From the NCBI GenBank assembly GCA_900169975.1, contig LT827126.1, positions 1-64,000 on the forward strand: a DNA stretch of 64,000 nucleotides, written 5' to 3'. Shown here in pieces: positions 34,674 through 43,288 of the stretch. The notes below the pieces were generated by a model. That model had not been told where the DNA came from. It saw nothing but the letters and a program-made list of their open reading frames with translations, and searched no databases. Position numbers and translations under genes: made by a program. Source of the stretch: Pseudoflavonifractor sp. Marseille-P3106 (GTDB lineage Bacteria; Bacillota; Clostridia; Oscillospirales; Oscillospiraceae). Numbering within the stretch: the stretch's first letter is position 1; each line of letters starts with the position of its first letter.

Positions 34674-34910
34674 ATGAGTCAGCATATTTGTCTGAATGAT
34701 ATAAAACCAGGTCAACACGCCGTTGTTGCCGCGCTGCGCTCCACTGGGAGCATGCGGCGCAGGCTGCTGGATATCGGTCTGATTGAAAATACGGAGGTGG
34801 AGTGCCTGGGAAGAAGCCCCGGCGGCGATCCGTCCGCATTTCTGATTCGGGGAGCAGTCATCGCCATCCGCTCGGAGGACTGCGGCAACATTTTAATTCA
34901 CGCGTCATAA
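34674..34910 (+). CDS. feoA: FeoA-domain protein
   Basis: A 78-residue SH3-like FeoA domain: the start LNDIKPGQHAVVAAL, then GSMRRRLLDIGLIENTEVECLGRSPGGDP (about 25-53) and RGAVIAIRSED. FeoA binds FeoB and tunes ferrous iron uptake. Start ATG 34674. It lies 13 bp upstream of feoB. Confidence 0.92.
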   Translation: MSQHICLNDIKPGQHAVVAALRSTGSMRRRLLDIGLIENTEVECLGRSPGGDPSAFLIRGAVIAIRSEDCGNILIHAS

Positions 34911-34923
34911 GCGGGGTGACGGA

Positions 34924-37071
34924 ATGGGGCTGACAAACAGTTCTGTCGGGATCAAAGCGGTGGATTCCGGCCTGGTGATTCAAAAGCAGACTCCGGAGGA
35001 TCAAGTGGTCGCGTTGGCGGGAAATCCCAATGTGGGAAAAAGCACCGTGTTCAACAGCCTGACCGGAATGAATCAGCACACAGGAAACTGGCCCGGGAAA
35101 ACGGTTGCCAACGCGCAGGGCTACTGCGCCACAAAGAGGCAGTCCTACGTCATGGTGGATATCCCGGGGACATACTCGCTGATGGCCCATTCCGCGGAGG
35201 AGGAGGTGGCGCGAAACTTCATCTGCTTCGGCGCACCGGACGCCGTAGTGGTCGTGTGCGATGCCACCTGCCTGGAGCGCAACCTCAATCTGGTTTTACA
35301 GACCCTCGAGATCTCGGACCGTGTGGTGGTCTGCGTCAATCTGATGGATGAGGCCAAACGAAAAAATATCCGAATCGATCTGCCGCTGCTGTCTCAAAGG
35401 CTGGGGGTCCCGGTGGTTGGGGCCACCGCGCACAAGAAGAAAAGCCTGTCTCAGCTGATGGAGGCCCTGGACGATGTGGTCTCAGACGGCGGGGGCGGCA
35501 CGCCGCTGCGCGTTCGCTACCCGGAGAGCATTGAGTCGTCTGTGGCCCTGCTGGAGCCGGTCGTCAAGGAAAAGTGCGGCGGAAAACTGAACAGCAGATG
35601 GCTCAGTCTAAAGCTGCTGGATCAGGACGAATCCCTGATCCGCGAGATCAACGCGTACTTAGGAACTGCGTTTTTGCAGGATCAGGAGCTTTCGGATGCT
35701 CTGGCGGAGGCAAAGGCGCAGCTGGCCCGACAGGGCGTTGAAACCGGAGACCAGTTCAAGGATCGGATCGTCTCCTCCCTGGTGAAAAGTGCGGAGGAGG
35801 TCTGCCGCGGGGCGATCATCTTTGAAAACCGCCAATATGCAGCCTCCGACCGCAGACTGGATCACATCCTGACCAGCAAGCTCACGGGGTATCCCGTCAT
35901 GCTGGCCCTTCTGGCCCTGATCTTCTGGCTCACGATCACGGGGGCCAACTATCCGTCTCAGATCCTGTCCGACGGCCTGTTTTGGGTGCAGGACAGACTG
36001 ACGGAGCTTTTCACCTATCTGCATGCGCCGGAATGGCTTCACGGTGTGCTGGTGCTGGGTGTCTATCGGGTCCTGGCGTGGGTGGTGTCCGTCATGCTGC
36101 CGCCCATGGCCATATTTTTCCCGCTCTTTACCCTTCTTGAGGATGCGGGATACCTGCCGCGGGTGGCGTATAATCTGGATCAGCCGTTTAAAAAATGCTG
36201 TGCGTGCGGCAAACAGGCGCTGTCTATGTGTATGGGATTTGGCTGCAATGCGGCTGGAATCATCGGCTGCCGGATCATCGACTCCCCGCGGGAGCGGCTT
36301 TTGGCGATCCTCACAAACAACTTTGTGCCATGTAACGGGAGATTTCCCACCTTGATCGCCATTCTCACCATGTTTTTTGTGGGGACGGGGGGCGGGGCAC
36401 TTACATCGCTCTTGTCTGCGCTGCTTTTGACAATGATTATCGTACTTGGTGTGGCGACGACTTTTGCGGTGACAAAGGCACTGTCAAAAACGCTGCTCAA
36501 AGGGATCCCGTCCTCCTTTACGCTGGAGCTCCCGCCGTATCGGAAGCCGCAGATCGGCAGGGTCATTGTCCACTCTATTTTCGACAGGACGCTTTTTGTG
36601 CTCGGGCGCGCCGTTTCGGTGGCGGCCCCCGCCGGGCTTGTGATTTGGCTTATGGCCAACATTGTGATTGGCGACGCCAGCATCCTCCGCCACTGCGCCG
36701 CATTTCTGGACCCATTTGCCCGTTTGATGGGGCTGGACGGGGTTATTCTCATCGCGTTTATTTTGGGTTTCCCTGCAAATGAGATCGTTGTTCCTATTAT
36801 TATCATGGCGTACATGGCCCAGGGGAGTATTCTGGAACTCGACAGTCTCGCCCAGATGAAGACCCTGTTTGTGGAAAACGGCTGGACCTGGATCACCGCA
36901 GTGAGCATGATGCTGTTTTCCCTCAACCACTGGCCCTGTTCCACCACGCTGCTCACCATTAAAAAGGAGACGGGAAGCTGGAAATGGACGGCGCTCGCGG
37001 CCGCGATCCCGACAGGGGTCGGGATCGTCCTGTGCGTTGTGTTCACCGCCGCGGCAAGGGTATTTGCCTGA
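34924..37071 (+). CDS. feoB: Ferrous iron transport protein B
   Basis: A 715-residue GTP-dependent Fe2+ transporter. The G domain has G1 GNPNVGKST (about 33-41), G3 DIPGTYSL (about 79-86) and G4 NLMDEAK (about 139-145). The membrane part starts near 315 and has about nine helices with the two Gate motifs, including GCNAAGI (about 440-446) and the C-terminal half LNHWPCSTT (about 664-672). It forms an operon with feoA. A FeoC partner is not recognised. Confidence 0.95.
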   Translation: MGLTNSSVGIKAVDSGLVIQKQTPEDQVVALAGNPNVGKSTVFNSLTGMNQHTGNWPGKTVANAQGYCATKRQSYVMVDIPGTYSLMAHSAEEEVARNFICFGAPDAVVVVCDATCLERNLNLVLQTLEISDRVVVCVNLMDEAKRKNIRIDLPLLSQRLGVPVVGATAHKKKSLSQLMEALDDVVSDGGGGTPLRVRYPESIESSVALLEPVVKEKCGGKLNSRWLSLKLLDQDESLIREINAYLGTAFLQDQELSDALAEAKAQLARQGVETGDQFKDRIVSSLVKSAEEVCRGAIIFENRQYAASDRRLDHILTSKLTGYPVMLALLALIFWLTITGANYPSQILSDGLFWVQDRLTELFTYLHAPEWLHGVLVLGVYRVLAWVVSVMLPPMAIFFPLFTLLEDAGYLPRVAYNLDQPFKKCCACGKQALSMCMGFGCNAAGIIGCRIIDSPRERLLAILTNNFVPCNGRFPTLIAILTMFFVGTGGGALTSLLSALLLTMIIVLGVATTFAVTKALSKTLLKGIPSSFTLELPPYRKPQIGRVIVHSIFDRTLFVLGRAVSVAAPAGLVIWLMANIVIGDASILRHCAAFLDPFARLMGLDGVILIAFILGFPANEIVVPIIIMAYMAQGSILELDSLAQMKTLFVENGWTWITAVSMMLFSLNHWPCSTTLLTIKKETGSWKWTALAAAIPTGVGIVLCVVFTAAARVFA

Positions 37072-37164
37072 GCTGTGCCCGGAGAGAGCGGCGAGGAGCG
37101 GTGCGGATGCATATCGTGCCGTGGCCCTCATTTGAAATCCGGCTGGAGAGAGGGGCTGGAAACC

Positions 37165-37470
37165 TTGGAGGACACAGATGCCGGGGATTTCCCCAATCAG
37201 GACGCCGACCAACTGCTGAAGGCACTGAGGAACCGTTTGAACCTCGACTATATTTCAGACATTCCGGGTGCGGTCGGGGGAAAAACACTGCCGCAGCTCC
37301 AGAGATATTTACCTGGGCAGAGCGATTCCCCCGAGGTATGGGAAAAAGCAGCCCATTATATTGCAATATCCCGGCGGGGGCATCTTTGGCGGAGCGTTGG
37401 AGTCTGCCGCAACCTGGGCCCGGTGAGTTTATCAGCAGACGTGATCCACGAAAGCGGCTTTCTGCCGTGA
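37165..37470 (+). CDS. Small protein downstream of feoB, uncertain
   Basis: A possible 101-residue product with TTG start at 37165, preceded by GAGAGGGG. The core reads like a small soluble domain: a helix with Leu-Leu-Lys-Ala-Leu-Arg, then LDYISDIP, then Gln-Leu-Gln-Arg-Tyr-Leu, and a Trp-containing helix EVWEKAAHYI. I have the impression of similar small proteins (YISDL ... W..A..YL) in gut Clostridia, but cannot verify it. The frame extends upstream to a GTG at 37075. The last 25 residues look like translated non-coding DNA. Confidence 0.4.
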   Translation: MEDTDAGDFPNQDADQLLKALRNRLNLDYISDIPGAVGGKTLPQLQRYLPGQSDSPEVWEKAAHYIAISRRGHLWRSVGVCRNLGPVSLSADVIHESGFLP

Positions 37471-37534
37471 CCGAGAGATCCACCCGAGGGGTGCTGGAAT
37501 ACCGAAATGACTTGAAGCTCCAAGCCATTTCCGG

Positions 37535-37579
37535 GATATTGAAAGCCTGTGGCGGCCATCGCCACAGGCTTTCAATATC
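37535..37579. repeat. Perfect 20-bp inverted repeat (hairpin)
   Basis: Arms 37535-37554 and 37560-37579 with a 5-base loop. The stem begins GATATTGAAAGCC. There is no T-run on either side, so it is not a standard terminator, though it sits between converging genes. Confidence 0.85.
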
Positions 37580-37609
37580 TCGAGCTTGGATTTGCGGTGT
37601 GTTCGCGCT

Positions 37610-38545
37610 TCAGGCCAGCTCCGACATGTCCGGGGGAAGCGGGGAAGTAAAGACCAGACGCTCTCCGGTAAAGGGCTGGGTCAGTGCCAGCCGGGCTGAG
37701 TGGAGCGCGGGGCGGGAGATGAGTTCTGGCCGCTCGGTACCGTAGAGAAAATCTCCCGCCAGCGGGTGGCCCAGATAGGCCATATGGACCCGGATCTGAT
37801 GGGTGCGCCCGGTGTCCAGAACCAGCCGCACCAGGGAAAAGGGAGATCCCGGCCGGAGGATCTCGTAGTGGGTGCGGGCCGGTTTTCCGTCGGGGCGGAC
37901 CACCTGACGGAGGAAGGAGTCCTCCGACCGGCCCAGGGGGGCGTCGATCACCCCGGAGGGCGGGACAGGCGTCCCCTCGCACACTGCCAGATATTCCCGA
38001 TAAAACGCTCCCGAGTGGAGCGCGGAAGTGAGGGCGTGCTGAGCGGCGGGGTGTTTGGCCACCGCCATCAGGCCGGAGGTGCCTTTGTCCAGGCGGTGGA
38101 CCGGATGAAAGCCGGCGGAGAGGCCGATGCGGCGATAATAGGCCACCAGCCGGGCCCCCAGAGAATCCTCCCAGTTTCCGGCGCAGGGATGGACGGTGAG
38201 CCCGGCAGGCTTGTCCACCACCAGCAGGTCGTCATCCTCCCAGCGGATGTCCACAGGGCCGTCAAAGGGGACGATGTCGGAGGGGGCTTTGTCGTCGGCC
38301 AGGATGGAGACGGTCTGTCCGGCGTGGACCGGATAGCTGGTGTAGATGTCCTCCCCATCCACCAGAAGCCCCCGGGGGCGGTGCTTGGCGCGGCGTACGG
38401 CGGAGGTGGACAGGCCATGATGGCGGAGAATGGCATCCACCCGGCGGCCCTCCTCCTCAGGCGTGACGGTAAAATCGAGGTAGCGCAGGGTGTCTCTCTC
38501 CTTTCCTGCCCATGGCAGCGGGTACGGGATGTAAAGGTATATCAT
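37610..38545 (-). CDS. RluD-family pseudouridine synthase
   Basis: A 311-residue pseudouridine synthase: N-terminal S4 domain (about 12-80, with RRVDAILRHHGLS), and a catalytic domain with the Asp in HPVHRLDKGTSGLMAVAKH (about 146-164), where Arg-Leu-Asp is invariant. The YREYLAVCEG block follows. It modifies 23S rRNA uridines, but the site cannot be told. No RBS precedes the ATG at 38545, while AAAGGAG stands upstream of a CTG at 38488, which would give 292 residues. The promoter's -10 box ends 5 bp before the ATG. Confidence 0.88.
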   Translation of the reverse strand: MIYLYIPYPLPWAGKERDTLRYLDFTVTPEEEGRRVDAILRHHGLSTSAVRRAKHRPRGLLVDGEDIYTSYPVHAGQTVSILADDKAPSDIVPFDGPVDIRWEDDDLLVVDKPAGLTVHPCAGNWEDSLGARLVAYYRRIGLSAGFHPVHRLDKGTSGLMAVAKHPAAQHALTSALHSGAFYREYLAVCEGTPVPPSGVIDAPLGRSEDSFLRQVVRPDGKPARTHYEILRPGSPFSLVRLVLDTGRTHQIRVHMAYLGHPLAGDFLYGTERPELISRPALHSARLALTQPFTGERLVFTSPLPPDMSELA

Positions 38546-38549
38546 TTTT

Positions 38550-38578
38550 ATTATATCACAAAACGAAAAAAATGACAT
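38550..38578 (-). promoter_or_regulatory. Promoter of the RluD-type gene
   Basis: On the minus strand ATGTCA (38573-38578), 17-bp spacer, TATAAT (38550-38555). The expected transcription start is at about 38543-38545. Confidence 0.55.
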
Positions 38579-38605
38579 CTCGCCGGTACCGGTAAGGAAA
38601 AGCTC

Positions 38606-38634
38606 TTTCCAAGCGGCCGAAAAAAGAGTATAAT
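38606..38634 (+). promoter_or_regulatory. hemW promoter
   Basis: TTTCCA (38606-38611), 17-bp spacer, TATAAT (38629-38634), 73 bp ahead of the start. Confidence 0.55.
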
Positions 38635-38706
38635 ATTTTCATTCAGTCGGCCGGAAACGGCCTTTGTGCGCGGCGGGGCCGTGCGCACGAAAACGAGGTG
38701 ATTTCA

Positions 38707-39912
38707 ATGGGGGAAAAATTGGGGATCTACATCCATATCCCATTTTGCCGCGCCAAGTGCGATTATTGTGATTTTTACTCTCTGCCGGATCGGGAGTCGG
38801 TCATGGATGACTATCTGAAGGCTGTGGCAGCCCACATCAAAGAGACAGCCCCTCTCACCAGAGGCTGGCAGGTGGACACGGTATACATCGGCGGAGGCAC
38901 GCCCACGGTGTTCGGGGCCAAGCGACTTACAGCGCTGCTGCGGGAGGTGCGCCGCCGTTTCGACCTGACCCGGGACGCCGAGATCACCTGCGAGGCAAAC
39001 CCGGAGAGCGCGGGAGCGCCGCTGCTGGGGGCGCTCCGCAGGGTCGGGGTAAACCGGCTGTCTCTGGGGATGCAGTCGGCATGCGACGGAGAACTGGCCG
39101 CCGTCCACCGTCTCCACAACTTCTCTGAGGTCACCGGAGCGGTGACCGCGGCCCGGAAAGCCCGGATCAAGAATCTCTCTCTCGATCTGATCTATGGCCT
39201 GCCCGGACAGGATCAGGAGAGCTGGCGCCGGAGCGTGGAGGCTGCGCTGGCCCTCCGGCCGGAACACCTGTCCTGCTACGGGCTGAAGGTGGAGCCGGGC
39301 ACGCCTCTGGACGGCCGGGTGACCCGGGGAGAGGTTCTCCCAGATGACGACGCCCAGGCCGACATGTACCTGTGGATGGTGGATCGCCTGACCCAGGCGG
39401 GCTATGTCCAGTACGAGATCTCCAATTTCGCCAAGCCCGGTTTTCAATCCAGACACAACCTGAAATACTGGATGGGGCGGCCCTATGTCGGCTTTGGCCC
39501 GGGTGCGCACTCCGATTTCGGAGGGCGGCGCTACTCCTTTGTGCGAAATCTGGACCGCTATGTCTCCGGTATTCTGGGGGGCGGTCCGGTCATTGACGAG
39601 TCGGAGCTCATTCCCCGGCGGGAGCGGGGCAGCGAATACCTCATGCTGCGGCTGCGGACCACCCGCGGCATTGAGGAGTGGGAGTATCGCCGGGAGTTCT
39701 CTCTCAACTTCGACCCCCTGGAGCAGAAGCTGGAGGAGTATGAGCGCCAGGGCTGGGCGGCCCGGCGGGACCGGCGGTGGTACCTGACGCCCAAGGGGTT
39801 TCTGGTCTCCAACCAGCTGATTGGAGATCTGCTCACCATTCAGGAGGCGGCCACTTTGCAGACCACTCTGCCCCGGCTGCGGGCGGAGGGGAAACTTCTG
39901 AAGGAAAAATAA
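38707..39912 (+). CDS. hemW: HemW-like radical SAM protein
   Basis: A 401-residue radical SAM protein. The [4Fe-4S]/SAM motif is CRAKCDYC (about 14-21), preceded by GIYIHIPF; the YIGGGTPT loop is near 62-69. It is annotated in many genomes as coproporphyrinogen III oxidase, but lacks the extra Cys of HemN (CxxxCxxC followed by Asp-Phe, not Cys), so HemW, a haem chaperone, is the more likely name. Start ATG 38707 after GAGGTG. After the stop a 12-bp GC hairpin (39928-39959) has no T-run. Confidence 0.9.
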   Translation: MGEKLGIYIHIPFCRAKCDYCDFYSLPDRESVMDDYLKAVAAHIKETAPLTRGWQVDTVYIGGGTPTVFGAKRLTALLREVRRRFDLTRDAEITCEANPESAGAPLLGALRRVGVNRLSLGMQSACDGELAAVHRLHNFSEVTGAVTAARKARIKNLSLDLIYGLPGQDQESWRRSVEAALALRPEHLSCYGLKVEPGTPLDGRVTRGEVLPDDDAQADMYLWMVDRLTQAGYVQYEISNFAKPGFQSRHNLKYWMGRPYVGFGPGAHSDFGGRRYSFVRNLDRYVSGILGGGPVIDESELIPRRERGSEYLMLRLRTTRGIEEWEYRREFSLNFDPLEQKLEEYERQGWAARRDRRWYLTPKGFLVSNQLIGDLLTIQEAATLQTTLPRLRAEGKLLKEK

Positions 39913-40027
39913 CATTTTGTTCCAGAGGGCCCGGAGCGGTTTACACCCGCTCCGGGCCGTGATATGATAGGACATACCGGGCGCACGTCCGGCACGCCCC
40001 TTTGACACGGAGAAAATAGGAGGAAGC

Positions 40028-43000
40028 ATGAAGCACTGGATGAAGCAGATTACCGCGGCGGCAATGGCGCTGTCGCTCAGCATAGGACAGGCTGCCCTGG
40101 CCTCCGATGCCCTGGGGCACGACCTCCACGCGGGGACCACGGCCCTCTCTCAGGGGGCCGCGCTCACTCAGGGGTATTTCTGGAGCGATACATATTCCGA
40201 TCTGCGCACGGAGCGCTATGTGACCTATACACCCAATGAGAACGTGACTCCCACTGTAGCCTACGGCACCAACGTGCTCCAGCGGGCGACCCTCTCCACC
40301 ATGGCCCGGCAGTTGGAAAGTCGGGGCAAACGGGTGGTGGGAGGCACCAACGGCGACTTCTATGTTCTCTCCACGGGGCAGCCGCTGGGCCTGGTGGTCA
40401 CCGACGGCGTGCTGCGCTCTTCGGCATCTTACCACTATGGGGTGGGATTCCGCTCCGACGGCACCGCTTTTGTGGGCACACCCAATCTGACCATCACCGC
40501 CACTATGCTGGGGGAGCGGGTCACTGTGTTCGGAGGGGTGAATAAGATCCGCCAGGTCCGCACGGTCGACGGCGGTGGACTGACCCTGCTCACCGGCGAC
40601 TTCGGCAGCACCACACAGAACACCGCTCCCGGAGTGGACGTGGTGCTGCGCCCTGTGACAGAAAATGTGGGGGAGACACTCCCCGCCGGAGAGAACGGCT
40701 CGGGTTACGACCTGGTGCTGTCCGATCAGCTCCGGATCGGCGGGCGGGTCCGCTGCACGGTGGATCAGGTGGTGGAGGCCGCCGGCGCCAACGCCATCCC
40801 GGCAGGCTGCTTTATTTTGACCATGAACGCCAAAGATGACGCGGGGACGCTGAATATGCTCCGCTCCCTCCAGCCGGGGGATGAGGTGTCCATTGACGTC
40901 ACCAGCGCCGACCCCCGCTGGGGCGAGGCCACAGAGGCCCTGGGGGCCATGTACCTCCTGCTGCAGAACGGCCAGGTGGGTTCTGCCCTGAGTGCCGAGC
41001 GGACCGCCCGCACCGCCGTCGGGATTAAGGCCGACGGTTCCGTCCTCTTTTATACACTGGACGGCAAGCAGGAGGGGATCAGCGTGGGCGCTACCTGCGC
41101 ACAGGTGGCCCAGCGCCTGAAGGAGCTGGGCTGTGTAGAGGCGGTGGGCCTGGACGGCGGCGGCTCCACCACCATCGGCGTCACTTATCCGGACAAAAAC
41201 TCCATGCAGGTGGTCAACAGCCCTTCCGACGGAGCCGAGCGGGCCAACTCCACTGCCATGTTCCTCACCACAGAGCTGAAGGCCACGGGTGTGCCGGGCT
41301 CCCTGATGCTGAGTCCGGGGGACACCCTGGCTCTGGCCGGGGCACAGGTGCCCTTTTCGGCCCAGACCGTAGATACGGCCTATTACGCCATGGGGGCTGC
41401 CTCAGGGGTGGCCTACACGGCTTCCGGGGCGGGGAGCGTGACCGATGACGGGCTCTTCACCGCAGGCGCCTCTGCCGGGTCGGCTGTCGTCACCGGGCAG
41501 GCCAACGGAGTTTCCGGCAGCGCAAATGTGACGGTGGTGGCCACGCCCAGCCAGATCAACATCACCAACGAATCCACCGGAGGCTCGGTACAGGCCCTTT
41601 CCCTGGAGCCGGGGGAGAGCGTCCCGCTCTCGGCGTCCAGTATCTGGAAAAATCTGAATCTCCGCTCTCAGGATACCTGCTACACCTGGACCTGCGACGA
41701 GGCGGTGGGAACTGTGACGGCAGACGGAACATTCACTGCCGGGAGCAAGAGTTCGTCCGGGAATCTCACGGTCTCTGCCGGAGGCAGGCAGGTGACGATC
41801 CCAGTCAATGTGGCCGGGCATATCTATCTGCTGGAGGATATGGAAGGGGACAACTCCGCGTTCGTCTCCGCGGAGGGGGCTCGTGCCGGGACCGAGGCCG
41901 ATCTGTCCAAGGTCCGCACCGGACGTCAGAGCCTGCGTCTGGAGTATGACGCCGGGGAAAGCGGCACTGCTCAGCTGAATACCTCCATTGCCATCTCTGC
42001 CGGGGAACGCTATCTGGGACTGTGGGTGTACGGCGACGGCTCCGGGAACAATCTCACCGCCGTGGTGGCCGACGCCGCCGGGAACGAGTCCATCGTGCCG
42101 GTGACCGGCCTGAGCTTTACCGGCTGGAAGCATGTCCTGGTGCCTCTGACGGACGGAGCCGTCCGGCTCACCGCTCTGCGGGTGGTCTACGGCGGCGGCA
42201 ACAGCCGCACGGGGACCCTTTGGCTGGATCAGCTCACCAGTGCCAATGAGGATCTGGAGGACTTCACCCCCCCCACGGTGAGCATCAAGGTGGCGGGCAC
42301 CAAATTCACCGCCACAGTCAGCGACAATGTCGACCGCAGTCTCACCGCGGGTGCGGTCATCCTGCAGTATGACGGAGCGGTCCTCACCGGAACCTGGAAT
42401 GAAAAGACAGGCACCCTCTCGGCCAATCTGCCCGCGCCCGGCGCGGCCGGGCACCGGGTGACGGTGACGGCGGTGGACGCCAGCGGCAACTTGGGCCGCG
42501 CCTCCCGGGAGGTGGGCGAGGGCGCCACCCTCATCTTTGCCGATCTGGAGGATCACTGGGCGGCCTCTTATGCCGACTACCTCTACGAGCAGGGGATCAC
42601 CAAGGGCGTGTCTCAGGGGACAACGCTTTATTATCAGCCGGACGCCAACATTACCCGGGCGGAGTTCTTCACTATGGCCGCCCGGTGGATGGGGCTGGAT
42701 CTGAGCAAATACGCCGGCGTGTCGCTCCCCTTTGCCGATGCGCAGGAGATCCCGGCCTGGGCAGTGTCCGCAGTAAAAGCCATGTATGCCGAAGGCATCG
42801 TCAAGGGCAGTCAGGATCGCGGCGGGCTCTATGCCTACCCCATGTCCAGCATCAACCGCGCCGAGGCGATGACCATTCTGGGCCGGACGCAGATGCGGGG
42901 CTATCCGGAGGCAGAGCTGAACAGCTTTACCGATTCCGCCAGTGTGCCGGCCTGGGCGGAGGCCTACGTCCGCAGCCTGGTGGGCCAGGGAGTGGTCAAC

Positions 43001-43081
43001 GGCTATGAGGACGGGACCCTTCGTCCCGGAGCTTCTATGTCCCGGGGCCAGGTGGCCAAGGTGCTCTATACACTGCGATAA
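40028..43081 (+). CDS. Phosphodiester glycosidase (NAGPA) protein with three SLH domains
   Basis: A 1017-residue exported protein. It has a signal peptide (1-26), a NAGPA/phosphodiester glycosidase domain (about 60-420) with GTNGDFY (about 106-112) and GLDGGGSTTIG (about 378-388), Ig-like/BIG2-type repeats (about 430-610), a carbohydrate-binding-like domain (about 615-740), a short Ig-like domain and three SLH repeats (about 838-890, 900-955, 963-1017). SLH domains bind pyruvylated cell wall polymer, so it sits on the surface. The NAGPA domain splits GlcNAc-1-phosphodiesters such as those in wall polymers. Start ATG 40028 after AGGAAGC. Confidence 0.88.
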   Translation: MKHWMKQITAAAMALSLSIGQAALASDALGHDLHAGTTALSQGAALTQGYFWSDTYSDLRTERYVTYTPNENVTPTVAYGTNVLQRATLSTMARQLESRGKRVVGGTNGDFYVLSTGQPLGLVVTDGVLRSSASYHYGVGFRSDGTAFVGTPNLTITATMLGERVTVFGGVNKIRQVRTVDGGGLTLLTGDFGSTTQNTAPGVDVVLRPVTENVGETLPAGENGSGYDLVLSDQLRIGGRVRCTVDQVVEAAGANAIPAGCFILTMNAKDDAGTLNMLRSLQPGDEVSIDVTSADPRWGEATEALGAMYLLLQNGQVGSALSAERTARTAVGIKADGSVLFYTLDGKQEGISVGATCAQVAQRLKELGCVEAVGLDGGGSTTIGVTYPDKNSMQVVNSPSDGAERANSTAMFLTTELKATGVPGSLMLSPGDTLALAGAQVPFSAQTVDTAYYAMGAASGVAYTASGAGSVTDDGLFTAGASAGSAVVTGQANGVSGSANVTVVATPSQINITNESTGGSVQALSLEPGESVPLSASSIWKNLNLRSQDTCYTWTCDEAVGTVTADGTFTAGSKSSSGNLTVSAGGRQVTIPVNVAGHIYLLEDMEGDNSAFVSAEGARAGTEADLSKVRTGRQSLRLEYDAGESGTAQLNTSIAISAGERYLGLWVYGDGSGNNLTAVVADAAGNESIVPVTGLSFTGWKHVLVPLTDGAVRLTALRVVYGGGNSRTGTLWLDQLTSANEDLEDFTPPTVSIKVAGTKFTATVSDNVDRSLTAGAVILQYDGAVLTGTWNEKTGTLSANLPAPGAAGHRVTVTAVDASGNLGRASREVGEGATLIFADLEDHWAASYADYLYEQGITKGVSQGTTLYYQPDANITRAEFFTMAARWMGLDLSKYAGVSLPFADAQEIPAWAVSAVKAMYAEGIVKGSQDRGGLYAYPMSSINRAEAMTILGRTQMRGYPEAELNSFTDSASVPAWAEAYVRSLVGQGVVNGYEDGTLRPGASMSRGQVAKVLYTLR

Positions 43082-43097
43082 CCGCTGAAAAGATTCA

Positions 43098-43140
43098 ACA
43101 GCCCCCGTCCCGCCTTTTGGAAAGGCGGGACGGGGGCTGT
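43098..43140. terminator. Perfect 20-bp hairpin after the SLH gene
   Basis: Arms 43098-43117 and 43121-43140, exact complement, loop TGG. It lacks a downstream T-run (CTGTGCTTCC follows), so terminator function is likely but not standard. Confidence 0.7.
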
Positions 43141-43237
43141 CTGTGCTTCCTGGGAAACATTCTGCGGAGCATGGGAAAAATCCATCGAAATGGGTCCCAC
43201 GATAAAAAATATAGAGACACCCGCCCCAGTATGAAAG

Positions 43238-43279
43238 CTCCCGCCGAGGAAATACTGAAATCAGTATTTTAGGCGGGAG
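43238..43279 (+). promoter_or_regulatory. sigG leader hairpin covering the ribosome binding site
   Basis: CTCCCGCC (43238-43245) pairs with GGCGGGAG (43272-43279), enclosing a 9-bp inner stem AAATACTGA (43250-43258)/TCAGTATTT (43261-43269) with an AA loop. The 3' arm overlaps the GGGAGG Shine-Dalgarno of sigG, so the site is hidden when folded. Confidence 0.7.
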
Positions 43280-43288
43280 GGATCACAG

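Noticed and set aside
39928-39959. hemW terminator
   Set aside because: A 12-bp GC hairpin exists but is not followed by a T-run; not listed as a terminator.
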